Below, in pieces: positions 1-10,870 of a stretch of DNA of 64,000 bases. The stretch's first letter is position 1, and every line of letters begins with the position of its first letter. A model generated the notes under the pieces. That model worked only from the letters and a program-made list of their open reading frames with translations. It did no database searches and was not told where the DNA came from. The position numbers and the translations under genes are program-made. Origin of the DNA: Nymphaea colorata (taxonomy: Eukaryota > Streptophyta > Magnoliopsida > Nymphaeales > Nymphaeaceae); NCBI RefSeq assembly GCF_008831285.2, contig NC_045150.1, positions 7,948,001 through 8,012,000 of the forward strand, read 5' to 3'.

Positions 1-2996
1 CTTTACCATTGAGTGATCTTACATACATCGCGTTGTTGGTTGTTCAATGCTTTCGTTCTCATTGTGGTAGACTTTGGTAGAAGATAGAGCATCGAGATAA
101 GGTATCAGGATTCACTTTATGCCGTCGCAATTTTGGTTGCAAAACTAAACAATATATGCCAGTAAGAGAACGAATTTCTTCAAAAAGAAGGCAAGATATT
201 TTGTGACTAGACAGAACTCGGAAAAGCTTTCCGCGTTGACGGCGGGTGGAAACTGTTCATCTTTTTCGTATGAAAAGTTGCGTTCTTACCGTGGGGGTGA
301 AGTGTGTGATGGGGCTCCAGTTTTTCTCGCCCTGCCCGACATTTCATGTAATAAAATGTGGATTCTTTCGGAGGAGGTCTTACTGGTTGCATGCACCTTT
401 TGGAAGGTAGTGCCTCTCTTTGTTCGCATCTTCTCGGGGCCTAATTTTCTAGGACAGGAAACTCGAACTTAAAAACCCTCTCATGTCGCTTTCTTTCTTT
501 CTTTCTTTTTTCAAATTTTGTTTAAACTCTAATTATTCTTTAAATTAAGAAAATTTTAAAATAGGCCGCTGTATATATCTTAACCGATACATACACCCTT
601 TGGCGTCTCGGTCGACAAACTGATACTCTGTCGGTACCGATATTGGCAGCTCTACTTTTAGAGAGCAGAGCGTAAAAACTTTTTTGATTGCCGCCTTAAG
701 GAGGGAGTTTACATGCATGGCCTGACTGTCATCGATCCTTTAGGACAAAGGCAGGTCCCAAGTTGAGCTAATTTGATCTTCAGATTAGTGCTTTTGTTTG
801 GGAGAGTGGCATGAACCACGTTTGGTTCTCCTGTTCTTTGATTCCTGAAAAGAGGAAGGTGTACTAGGTGAGGACAAAGATGAAAGATTCCAAGGACCAA
901 TTAATGGCGATGACCAGGAAAAAGCATGACAAACCCTGCAAGCATCATGTGGGGACTTAACGTTTCTTTAGAATTTGTTGGGGAGTGAAGAACTGGGACT
1001 ACTAATCTTTCTCCCCATTATTGAATACTGAGTAATAATGCTCTGCTCCTCCGAGCACAGAGGCCCAACTGGCTCCCTCTGTTCACCCCTTGTTTTACGT
1101 GCCTCATCATCTTCTTCTACTCTGTTACCATCTTTTCTCCCATGGTAGTTTTATAGGATTAACCTGGCATCCAGTTTATTTCAGGAAAATAAAAACCAGA
1201 AAAACATACATATCTGTACGTGCTTGTCATATCAAAACTCTGCAGGAAACTGAATTTCTTTATCTGTTAGGGTTTTTGCCAAAGAAGCAGACATAAGTTT
1301 TGCTGCGGAACTGCCATTATCAAGCCTTGCTCTCCAAGAATAGAAGATCATGTTTTGCCATTTATGTTCGGATTTGATTAGCTTTTAATTAGTAATGGAA
1401 AAGAAAGTGGAATCACGGACAAAGAAAGGTAGACATGGAAAAGGGGCCACCAAGACAAAAGAAAAAGGTGGCAGAAAGCTCTAAAGAAAGGGCTGCAATG
1501 GTGCTGAGAAAAGCACGTGCCAAACGGCGTCATTTCCCATAATAGTAGGCCATAGAGTGAATGGAATTTTGTTCACTGGGGGCAGTTGCTACATTTTAGG
1601 CCATGTAGCTTACTTTTGATTGTGCTTGTTTGGCATTATATAAGAAACAGCAGATGCATTTACAATTCACGTACTGTAGAGTTCTTTGGACAAACAGTTG
1701 CCTGTTTTTAATAATTCAACTTCATGATCATATAATAGACATTTGTTTGTATGTGTTAAGAGTCCAAAACATGCTTTCTTTTTCCCTTGTTTATTCAGAT
1801 TCAGAGTTCCTGTTTAGCGATCACTTTTGTAGTTAAAGTGTGAAAAGCTTGTTCAAAAATAAAAACATGAATACGCCAAATTTTACACTCTTCTTAAATC
1901 TACCTGTGTTCTTTACATGTAAACCTAAAGCTGATTCACTTTAAGCAACAGGGACTCTTTATACCCTGGTTAAGATGCAGTCCTAATGACGATAAGTTAA
2001 AAGGAGGTTGAGTTCAAGATCTAGAGTTGTAGCGTGCATCTTAGACTGTCTGCCTAATGCACAATTAAAAGAACGGAAAACGAAAATGTTAAAACTGGAC
2101 AGTAATTATGCTTTTGATCGACCATAAAGTGAGAAAGCATGCATTTAATTACCAACTTTTTTACATCAACCTCAACAATTGTGAGAAAAAAGATGTGTGT
2201 ATAACTGGCTGTAAGTTTTCCTTCACCTCTGTGACTGGAGGCTTGGTAAAATGTATGTTAGATGCTGTGATACATAAAGAGAGAAATTTGATGGTGTTTA
2301 TTTCTGCTGTTCAGTAGTGTCAGGCCTCTGGTAAATGAGCTTGTCGTTGTTGGATGATGCATTCAATGAACTTGGTTGTGGAGATAGTAGAAAGTTGTTA
2401 ATGGTATCGAGTCTCTGAGTTCGAGGCAAAAATACATATTATAAAAATAAAATGAAAGGGACAGAAGAGATGAGGGCATGGCAGATGGCAGCCCCAACTG
2501 TTTGGTCCCTTTCCAGCTGCAGTGTAGTTGTAGGATGAAGTAAGAGAAGGCAGTGTGGGTCTTCAGGGGGTTGGCCCAATGACTTAGGGTGTGAGCTGGT
2601 AGAGAGCTAGTTTTCATTTGAGTGTTCAATGTATCAACCTCTTGTATTGTAAAAAAGGTAATGATGTGCAACTTAAAGCATAGCATAAAGTAAGCAATGT
2701 ACCTTTAAGGACAAGGAGTTGGTGGGAGCTTTGGCTCTCTAGGGGTGGTAGGTCTCTTCCACTCCCTTAAAAGATAAAAGACAAGTGGAGGGGCCAGTGT
2801 TGATTAGCTGTGCAAAAGTGATAGATTTGCCTGCAGAATACGGTCTCTTGGATCATTCCCATGCACTCATCACCCTCGAAGGTCACTTTGCCAAATATCG
2901 TTGCCGTCTTCTTCTTTCTTTTCTTTTTTTGCATGTTTGTTCGCCATTCATGATGCCCACTAAAGCTTTTTTTTTATATGCAAGTTCATCTCTGTG

Positions 2997-3038
<42 letters not shown>

Positions 3039-3797
3039 AAACTGTGTCTATTCTGGCCCATTTGGTTAACAGTGAGATGAGAAGTTTGCTGGTAGTCAAG
3101 TCTAGCACTATTCGTTTTTTTGGCATTTGTTGAATGAAAAATTGAAAATTTACAAGACAGCAGAATAAGTTTGTCACTTCTCTCAACGGTTTGAATGGGT
3201 TTGTTATGGGCTTGAACATTTCCATTTTCCACTTGTGCCCAAGTAGGTTCGTAATTTACATTTTATATGTTTATCTCATCGAGTTCGACCAACACTAGAC
3301 GCTGCAACAGAAAGGTTGAATCCACTATCTGGTTAATCTTCACGTCCTTGAAAATTTAGCCTCTGTCGTTCCCTTTGTCCACATAAAACGAGCATACATT
3401 TGTGGGCAATAAAACGCTTCAAAAACTCTGTCCACGTTATAAGAGTAAAACTAAAACACAACCTTTGATGTTTATAACTGCAGAAGTTTTATAGGTTTGA
3501 AGAGCTTCCGTGGCCGAGTGTTACACTGTTAAAGAGGTCATTGTAAACAAATACTATGTCTGCTATCAAAGCTGTTCCTAAAAGCTGAATTGCCAAAGCG
3601 TCAAAGCGCTGTTAAAAGATAAATCATATATATAATTTTCAAACATCAAACAACACCTTCGAGGAACAAGCTCTAGGAGAGTCCAGAAGATTTCCAAGAG
3701 GATTTTCGCCATGGTCGTTTAGGCATCTCTCTCTCTTTCCCGCGGAGATCTCTTACTGAATTTTTGTTGGTGTTGATGATTGTTGTTATTTGTTTAG
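1..3797. other. Intergenic sequence upstream of the CCT-motif gene
   Basis: I see no convincing gene here. The open frames are short, lack family resemblance and lie in AT-rich sequence. A purine/pyrimidine-rich patch and a CT microsatellite are the only clear structures. The missing first exon and promoter of the CCT-motif gene should lie in the right-hand part. A well-placed ATG occurs at 3711, but it runs into a stop after three codons unless a weak GT directly after the ATG is used as a splice donor. Confidence 0.5.
3002..3037. repeat. (CT)n microsatellite
   Basis: An uninterrupted CT run of about 36 bases, read directly from the sequence. It creates spurious Arg-Glu repeat frames on the minus strand, which should not be annotated. 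Confidence 0.95.
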
Positions 3798-6700
3798 ATT
3801 TCCACCATATTCGAGTACGATCTTGGCGATGAAGGGGACCTGTTCAAGGCGCCCGAGCCCATCATAGAGGAGTCGACTCTGCCCCTCGACCCCGTCACCA
3901 CTGCCGCCATCTCCCTCATCTCCGGCGACCCCGCAGATGACGTCCTTGCTAGCCAGGCCCTGGAGGTCGTCGCCACCCAGCTGGAGCCCATCCATGGCGA
4001 CGGACCCCTCATGGCCGATGCCTTCTACGAGGTCAAGAAGGACCTTATCGAGAAGTCGGCGATCGACGAGGACTTCCTGGTGATCCCGCAGCCCACGATC
4101 CCGGAGACGAAAATCCCGGCGCTCGACGCGGAGGATGACGAGGCGGCCACTAACTTGCAGAAGAGCGTGAGCTCCGGGTGCTTGACCTCCATGGAATGGG
4201 TGAACAATGCAGGGCCGATGCGACCGGCTTTTCTCGATTTTCAGCGGCTCAATTTGGAGGATGCGTTTGGAATGAGGAGGGCTTTCAGCGAGGGAGATAT
4301 TCAGGTGAGAATTTGACATTTTGCTTGAAGTGATAGGTGTTGCAGTTTCCGGCTTCATTTTTTTCTTATTCAGTTCTGAGATTTTTTAGAAGGAAACTGG
4401 ATTTTTTAGAAGTCAAAGAAAGGGGAGTGAATTGTTTGATGTTTGATGTTTGATGTACGCACTTGTTTTGTAGTTTGTGTTCTTTAGCTTGTCCCTGGCA
4501 GAAGCTCACAAATAGAATTTCTTAATACGAGTAGCCGTATTGCCCAGATTTTGGTACTCCAAGATCGTTGGAATCCCATTATTTTTTAGAACATAATTTT
4601 GCGTGGATTTGAATTCAGTTTTGTTGTTTTGTCCTCCCAACTTTTGGTGGTATGAACGATGGCCTAGACAACCTAAGAACTTGTCTGAACCGGAAGTTCG
4701 GGTTGCCCCAGCGACAAACGTCTTGCTCAGAAATGCTCAATTTCATAACATTCTTAAAAAATGAACTCCAGCTTCTGTTTACACCAATCTCAAAGATTTT
4801 GCAACTCAAATCTTTTCTTACAAAACCATTGACAAATTGGTCCCTTTTTCTCTACCCTCTTTGGAGGGATAACTACTGTGCTATTAGGCATTTCGAACAA
4901 GAATTTCGTGTGAGAGGGCCAATGAAGTTTGTCTTCATGATTACTCATGTCTGATTAAAGTCAGGCGGAAATCACTCAGCCGTGGTTCCCACTACCAATC
5001 AATTTCAGGTTTCAATAGTTGCACATTTTCTGTGTTCTGATCGTTCTTAGATATGGAACCACACTAAACAGTATGAACGCCTTTCCTGTTTAATAGGATT
5101 ATGGCAGTATGTGCTAGCTAATTCCCCTTTGGTCGTTCGGGAGTTTGTGTGAGGAATCTTTCACTTTTCTTTCAATATAAAAAAATGTTTGTAATGTTAT
5201 TCTCACATCCCATTAGCATGGTAGCCTGTTACGCATACTGTCTGATGTTAAGAACTGATTAGCATGTCTGCAGATGGTCCTTTTCTTTTTCTTTTAGGCC
5301 TTTTACTATCGTTAGCTAAAATTTGACTTCATTCCCAAGAAGATTCTTTAGGGGACTGGTGATCCTCTCCGCTCTTCCGATTGTTTAAATATGACTTTTC
5401 CTCTGAAGTTTCCTATGGTTAGGGTCCTACACTATCCAATTGTCACCATGCATGATTTGGTGCATACATCATTTTTACTTGTTCTCCTGTGTTTCCATTT
5501 TTTGTTCTGCTATGGGTGTTTACAGATCTTATCCGTTATCTTTGTCATTCAAGTCTTCGATGACAAAGTTATTTTATATAAATCCAAATTTTATTTATAT
5601 ACATCCAAATGCCTATCCTGTTAGATGAGTTCAGTTGCTTGTATGTGCCTTTTATTGGTCACAATTGTCTGGTTTGCAATATAGCTTTTTTTCGTTCTCT
5701 TTACATGCATCAACAAGGGCAAAACCTTTTGGAAGAATCCTTTTTTTTTTTTTTGGAAGTATAGTCATGTTTATTTATAACAACAAAATTGTAGTGTGGG
5801 CTTCTGATGTTCTGTAGAATATTTGCTTACAGTTACTGCAAATGAAAATAATGCATCATATTTTTAGAAAGCTACAAATTTAGCTACTTCTACCTTAGAA
5901 AAAAGAAATGAGAAGGAAAAAGAACTTTTAAATAATATAACTGTTTAAGAGAAAAAATTATGTTCGTACATGCTCTATACTATATTATGTTTATGGATGC
6001 AAAAGAGGAATAAGGTTGGACAAGATGGAAAAGAATCACTAACAGAAAGAAGATGAAACAAGTTGGGAAGGGATGAAGGAATCACTGACAAAAAGCTGGA
6101 ACAAGATTAGGCGGGTGGACCAGTATCACTAACACAGAATAGAACCAATCTTTCATCCACTCATCTTTTTCAAATACTGGAAGTGGAAAATTATGTTGCC
6201 ATAGCATTTTGATAGTGATACATGTGTTCCTATTTCACAGTGTGCATTCCTTTTTCCTTGAGGTCTTTTCTCATTTCAAGCCTCAAATGATGTGGACAGC
6301 AGCACAAAGGGTTTCTTCCTTTTCCTCTTATGGTTAGAGTTGAAGAATTTCGTATATGCTTTCCCACTACCAAATAGTTGACATAATGCTGCTTCCAATA
6401 AGCGATGTCACATTAAATGCTATTTAGTGATGGAGCTACTTGAGTACCAAGAAAAGGGCATGGCTCCCATGTGAATCTTGATAACACCACGGGCACAATT
6501 TCTTTTTCGCAGTTTCAATTTTCTGTCATTTGTCATCACAAGATTTACAGACTAGATAAATGAAAAAGTTAGCCCAGGTCTAGTTCTGAAGTACTTGGAA
6601 TGAAAATTGGAACCATTTAAATTTGTGATTCCTGATCAAGATGGTGACTAAGTGACAAACAGTCACAGTATGCTTCCCTAGCCTTGAGGAGTAAACAAGT

Positions 6701-7987
6701 ATACCTCAAGTGGAAGAGATGGAAAGTGCAAAGCTTGCACATGCCCAGAGTGGAAAAACAGAATATCTTTTTCTTGGCATATTTTACTAGTTGGTCCTCA
6801 TCTCCTGGACATGCACGGTATGTTTGCAGATTTCAAGAGTTTAAGCTTCTTTTCCGAGATTACACACACACACAATGACATGGGTACCTGGAGGTGTGCA
6901 TGCATCTGTTCAGGTATCAGTTTTATCAAATCACAGTCACATCTTCATCTGCCATGCTGCACTAAAGAAAGTTTCCAAGAAGTTCCTCCATTGCTTTCTT
7001 TATTTCAATGCAAGATCAGGGAGACTATGCTACTGGTTTGCATACAGATGCATGTAGAGTAACTTTAGAAGCTTTATCCACTTTATTTTATAAGGAAATT
7101 CTTGGTGTTTCATGTTCTAAACAAATCAAAGCAGCCTTTGATTCTGCCATGAAAATAAACCCCTAAAAGGAAGGCTTTTTTTTGTCATATTTGAAGCATT
7201 AGATGCACAAGGAAGCTGTTTTTTAGAACTGGCATTAGTGGATACTAAATAAAAATCCATTGGCTTGACACTGCTGCGGAGAAATTTGTGTTCAACGAAC
7301 ATTCTGTTCTAGCTTTGCAATAGCATGTTTACTAAAAGATCTTTAGATGTCTGGCATATTCCACAGGATCTTGGCGATCATTGATTTTGAGTTTTTATGA
7401 CAGACACTTGGAAATGGTAAGGCAGGGCTTCTTTCTGCACCATGCGAGCGGCCACTGACAATTGGCAATTATACGATCGAGGAACGTAAACAGCGGCTCC
7501 ATAGGTACAGAAATAAGAAGACAAAGAGGAACTTCAACCGAAAGATCAAGGTAATCTTTTTACGTGTTGGATACATAAATAGTCTGTTTTACCAACACTA
7601 ATCTAATGTGTGATATATTTTCGCATTTGAAAAGTAGTAAAATTTTATCCGTCCCCATTTTAGCAACCTTCTTGTTCTTCTGCTTTGGCTGGAACAATCA
7701 CTTTGTAAATGCACACATTTTGATTTGCAAACTTCTTAGGGAACTTATGTTGGTTTCTTTATTGCTCAAAATAAGGTTTTTAGACATCAAATCAACAACT
7801 GTCCTTCCCTTCAGTAGCCTTGATAGTCGTCAATAAAGTGTGCTGAAAAGTATGTATGTCTTTCTAGTATGCTTGCAGGAAAGCTCTAGCGGATAGTCAG
7901 CCAAGAATTCGAGGACGATTTGCAAAGACAGAGGACTCGGAGTCGTCAAAGGCATCTTCGTCTGCCTCCGGGACCAAGTCTACTTAG
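3798..7987 (+). CDS. CCT-motif family protein (5' end incomplete)
   Basis: Three exons join in one frame: 3798-4304, 7404-7550 and 7868-7987, with introns of 3.1 kb and 317 bp, all GT-AG and phase 0. They encode 257 residues plus stop. The first exon begins just after an in-frame TAG that forms part of the acceptor, so at least one short upstream coding exon is missing. The N-terminal part is acidic and contains FEYDLGDEGDLFKAPEPI, then QKSVSSGCL and YGMRRAFSEGDIQ-like blocks (here FGMRRAFSEGDIQ), which are hallmarks of plant CCT-motif family proteins. The last two exons encode the CCT domain: ERKQRLHRYRNKKTKRNFNR, then KIKYACRKALADSQPRIRGR, then FAKTE. There is no B-box zinc finger or response-regulator receiver, so this is the CCT-only class. 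CCT domains act in nuclear transcription complexes, often in flowering or light responses; the exact role is not visible here. Confidence 0.88.
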
Positions 7988-8114
7988 AATCATCGCCTAT
8001 TGCTCTTGTCTACCGCCTTGAACTAGAAGATCTATCTCTAGAATCTTTGTAGCGGTCTCTCGGATGGTTCAGATTCAGTTCATGGATTTGAACCGGTATT
8101 GTAAATAAGGTTCT

Positions 8115-8120
8115 AATAAA
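8115..8120 (+). terminator. Candidate poly(A) signal of the CCT-motif gene
   Basis: An AATAAA hexamer lies 128 bases after the stop codon, a normal plant 3'-UTR distance. The GT/CT-rich stretch that follows fits a downstream U/GU-rich element. Confidence 0.5.
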
Positions 8121-8160
8121 GCGGAAGCTGAAATCTGATGAGACCTTCCACTCAAGTTTT

Positions 8161-8202
8161 CTCTCTCTCTGTCTCTCTCTCTCTGTGTGTGTGTGTGTGT
8201 GT
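8161..8202. repeat. Compound (CT)n/(GT)n microsatellite
   Basis: A CT-rich run changes directly into an uninterrupted GT run just beyond the 3' end of the CCT-motif gene. Confidence 0.9.
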
Positions 8203-8589
8203 GGTGTGAAGGAGAGGCTGAAGCCTCCTTGGGACGTGGACGAGATAAACAGTATACCCTACCCCTAGTTTTTTTTTTTTTCAAATAATCTCACTCTCTC
8301 TGTCGCTCTTTCTCTCTTTCTGGCCTTAGTAGTTGTCGTTAATAGACTATTCTGTGCCCTTTTTGCCTCGGTAGTTTTCTAGTTTCGACTTCTCGAACAA
8401 AGAAGTTTACAATCTAAAATCTCAACCAAGTATTGCATAACTCAAGATGCACTACTTCCCTTTGATTCTCAGCAATCTTCTGTTTCGTTAATTTTTGGCA
8501 ATGTTATTGTCTTCTATGCCACCACTTTCATACTCTTTGCGGCACCTTGGAGGGATGGAGAGAAAGGAATGGAGAGAAAACCTTTCTGT

Positions 8590-9102
8590 TAGGGGTGGGC
8601 AGTAAAACCGGGTCCAAATCGGCCCGACGAGCTTGAAAATGTGGCCCGGGCACCCGATGCCTGAAACCCGGGCCCGGGCCCAACCTGGCCCGGCCCGGTG
8701 GTAAGGCGCTTCTCCGCCTTGTCCTTTTCCACCACTGCCTTTGTCTTCTCCTTCTTCTTCATTGGCTTCTCCACCACCATCTTTTCTATTGCTGGGTGCT
8801 AGGTCGGAAAACGAGAAGTGGGAAATGGAAATATGAAAGAGAGCCTTCAGCAAATTTCCAAGGATCTATGGGGGGCAAGAAGAAGCAGTAGAAAGAAGAA
8901 CCACATAAAATAGAGGAAAATGAAGGAATCGATAAATGGGAAAGGAGAACGAGCTGATTGCAGAGATTCTAAAATCACCAATGAAAAGGAGAGGACTGCC
9001 TCTCCTTCTCTCATAGGCCCACACGGAAAGCCTTCACTCTTCCAAAATCACTCCTTCACCTTCACTGCACAAAAATGACTGCTCGTTCATGGCAGACGAA
9101 CA

Positions 9103-9160
<58 letters not shown>

Positions 9161-9404
9161 TTACTTGTCGTGGAGAGGCAACGGGAGGTTACCTGTGGTG
9201 GAGAGGTAGAGATGTAAAAGGTTGGGGGCGACTGGCGTGGTGGCAACTCGAGGGTTGCCTCTTAATAGGCCGGGCTCGGGCTGACCCGGGCCAGTCCATC
9301 TGGCTCGGGCCTGGCCCGAGCCTAATTTTCCTCGGCCCGAACCCAGCCCATACAGGGCTAGGTCCCGGGCCCCCACTGGCGGCCCGGCCCGGTGCCCTGC
9401 CCTG
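8590..9404. mobile_element. Non-autonomous hAT element, 815 bp, with exact 8-bp target duplication
   Basis: The element starts TAGGGGTGGGCAG and ends TGCCCTGCCCTG. These ends are imperfect inverted repeats (9 of the first 12 bases match). It is flanked on both sides by the identical octamer CTTTCTGT (8582-8589 and 9405-9412), the target duplication size of hAT transposons. The sub-terminal regions are dense in GGCCCG/CGGGCC words in both orientations, a common feature of plant hAT-derived elements. No transposase frame is visible, so it is non-autonomous. A GA microsatellite lies inside it. Confidence 0.85.
9107..9157. repeat. (GA)n microsatellite inside the hAT element
   Basis: An uninterrupted AG run of about 50 bases, nested in the 815-bp hAT element. 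Confidence 0.95.
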
Positions 9405-9549
9405 CTTTCTGTGCTAATTAATATCGAGGGAAAGGAAATGAAAGCTAATAGGTGTGTTTTGGTGAGGATTTTTTTAATATAATTCCAATCCCTCAAAAAA
9501 AATAAAGAGATTGGGAGGGAAATGAATGAACATTGTTTTCATTTACTTT

Positions 9550-9907
9550 CTTCTCTTTTTCCTTTTCCCTTCCCATTCCCTCCCTTTCCTATTCCCTCCA
9601 TCCATTCCTTTCTCCTCTCTTTCCCCCCATCCAAACCGTCAGGATGGACATGTAAGGACCGAAAAAGGAAATCCCATTTTCCTTCTAAATTAGAAGACAG
9701 GGGCCAGGGCCGACTCACCAGCGGACCATAATCCTAAGCTCTTCTCTTTTCCCTTCCCTTTCCTATTCCCTCCATCCATTCCTTTCTCCACTCTTTGACC
9801 CCATCCAAACATAGCGTCAGGATGGACATGTCTTTGAAGGACCGAAAAAGGAAATCCCATTTTCCTTCTAAATGAGAAGACGGGCCAAGGCCGACTCACC
9901 AGCGGAC
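9550..9907. repeat. Two-unit tandem duplication, about 175-180 bp per unit
   Basis: Unit 1 (about 9550-9725) and unit 2 (about 9738-9907) share a pyrimidine-rich start (CCTATTCCCTCCATCCATTC), the middle GTCAGGATGGACATGT and the end CCGACTCACCAGCGGAC. A few short indels separate them. It is a local direct duplication with no coding potential. Confidence 0.85.
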
Positions 9908-10870
9908 TCCTTAGCCTTCGTATGCTTTGTATCCCTCATCAAGACCTCGGCATGCCATAGATTCTTCATTCCCAATTTGTTTCAGCTGATGCAGCAAAAG
10001 TCATCATTCTTCAGTCATGTTACTAGGATGCGAAGGCATAACAGACGAAGCACGACGGCACTTTAACACTTTGATCACAACGAAGACGGCCGAGCGCAGA
10101 CACATAGCGTTCCTGGGAAAATCTTGAAAACACGACAATTGAACAAGCAACAGATAAATGTACGGAAGCTGGGAAACATACAGACACAGAAAAGCTAGTT
10201 AGCCTCCTCGTGTAGGGCATGCCAAGCAAAGAAAACTAGTCAGACTTTATTACCATCAGAAGGCAGGGAAATCCATGTAAGACGTTTGCCAATCAGGAGA
10301 AACTATCCCTTCCCATATATACAAATGGTCCAACTTAGCGTGAAAGGAGAATCCCTCTCCCCCAAGACCCTCTTGGAAATTCAAACAGGGTAGGGAAAAC
10401 GTCAAGCCCCCACCCCAAATCCAAGTCCCTCAGATGACGTCAAGTGCTTCGGAAAATGAGACATTATGAAAATCAAAACGAGGTAGAGAAACCCAGCGAA
10501 ACTCCAACCACTTCCCCTCCCCACCTTAAGCAAGCCATTCTCCCATAAACAGTTCTCATCGACAAATGGACTACACAGCAAAAAGGCAAGTATCGTTTTT
10601 TTTTTTTTACAACACACCACACATTAACAACCTCCGAGGGAAAAGAAAACTGCAAATTGTAGATTGTGCCTGATTTAGTGAGCTCTACGTGACCAGATCA
10701 CACGATAAGCCTTTCCCACAGCTGACCGCCTCCCAATTCCGCATGTAGCAAACGTCAACAAGACGTTGAGCATGAAAAAAACCTCGACAATTCATCAGGA
10801 TTGCCAAAATTCAACCCCTAACGACCTGCCAATCTAAGGCCCTGAATGTTTTTCTAAACCATCGAAGTTT

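Noticed and set aside
203-472. An 89-codon plus frame near the left edge
   Set aside because: No family resemblance, and a minus-strand frame overlaps it; nothing supports coding.
3786-4358. A 190-codon minus-strand frame over the first CCT-gene exon
   Set aside because: It is the antisense shadow of a GC-rich coding exon whose plus-strand product matches a known family.
8488-9496. Several frames of 63-121 codons, Gly/Pro/Arg-rich
   Set aside because: They lie in the GC-rich ends of a hAT element and reflect GGCCCG words, not a transposase.
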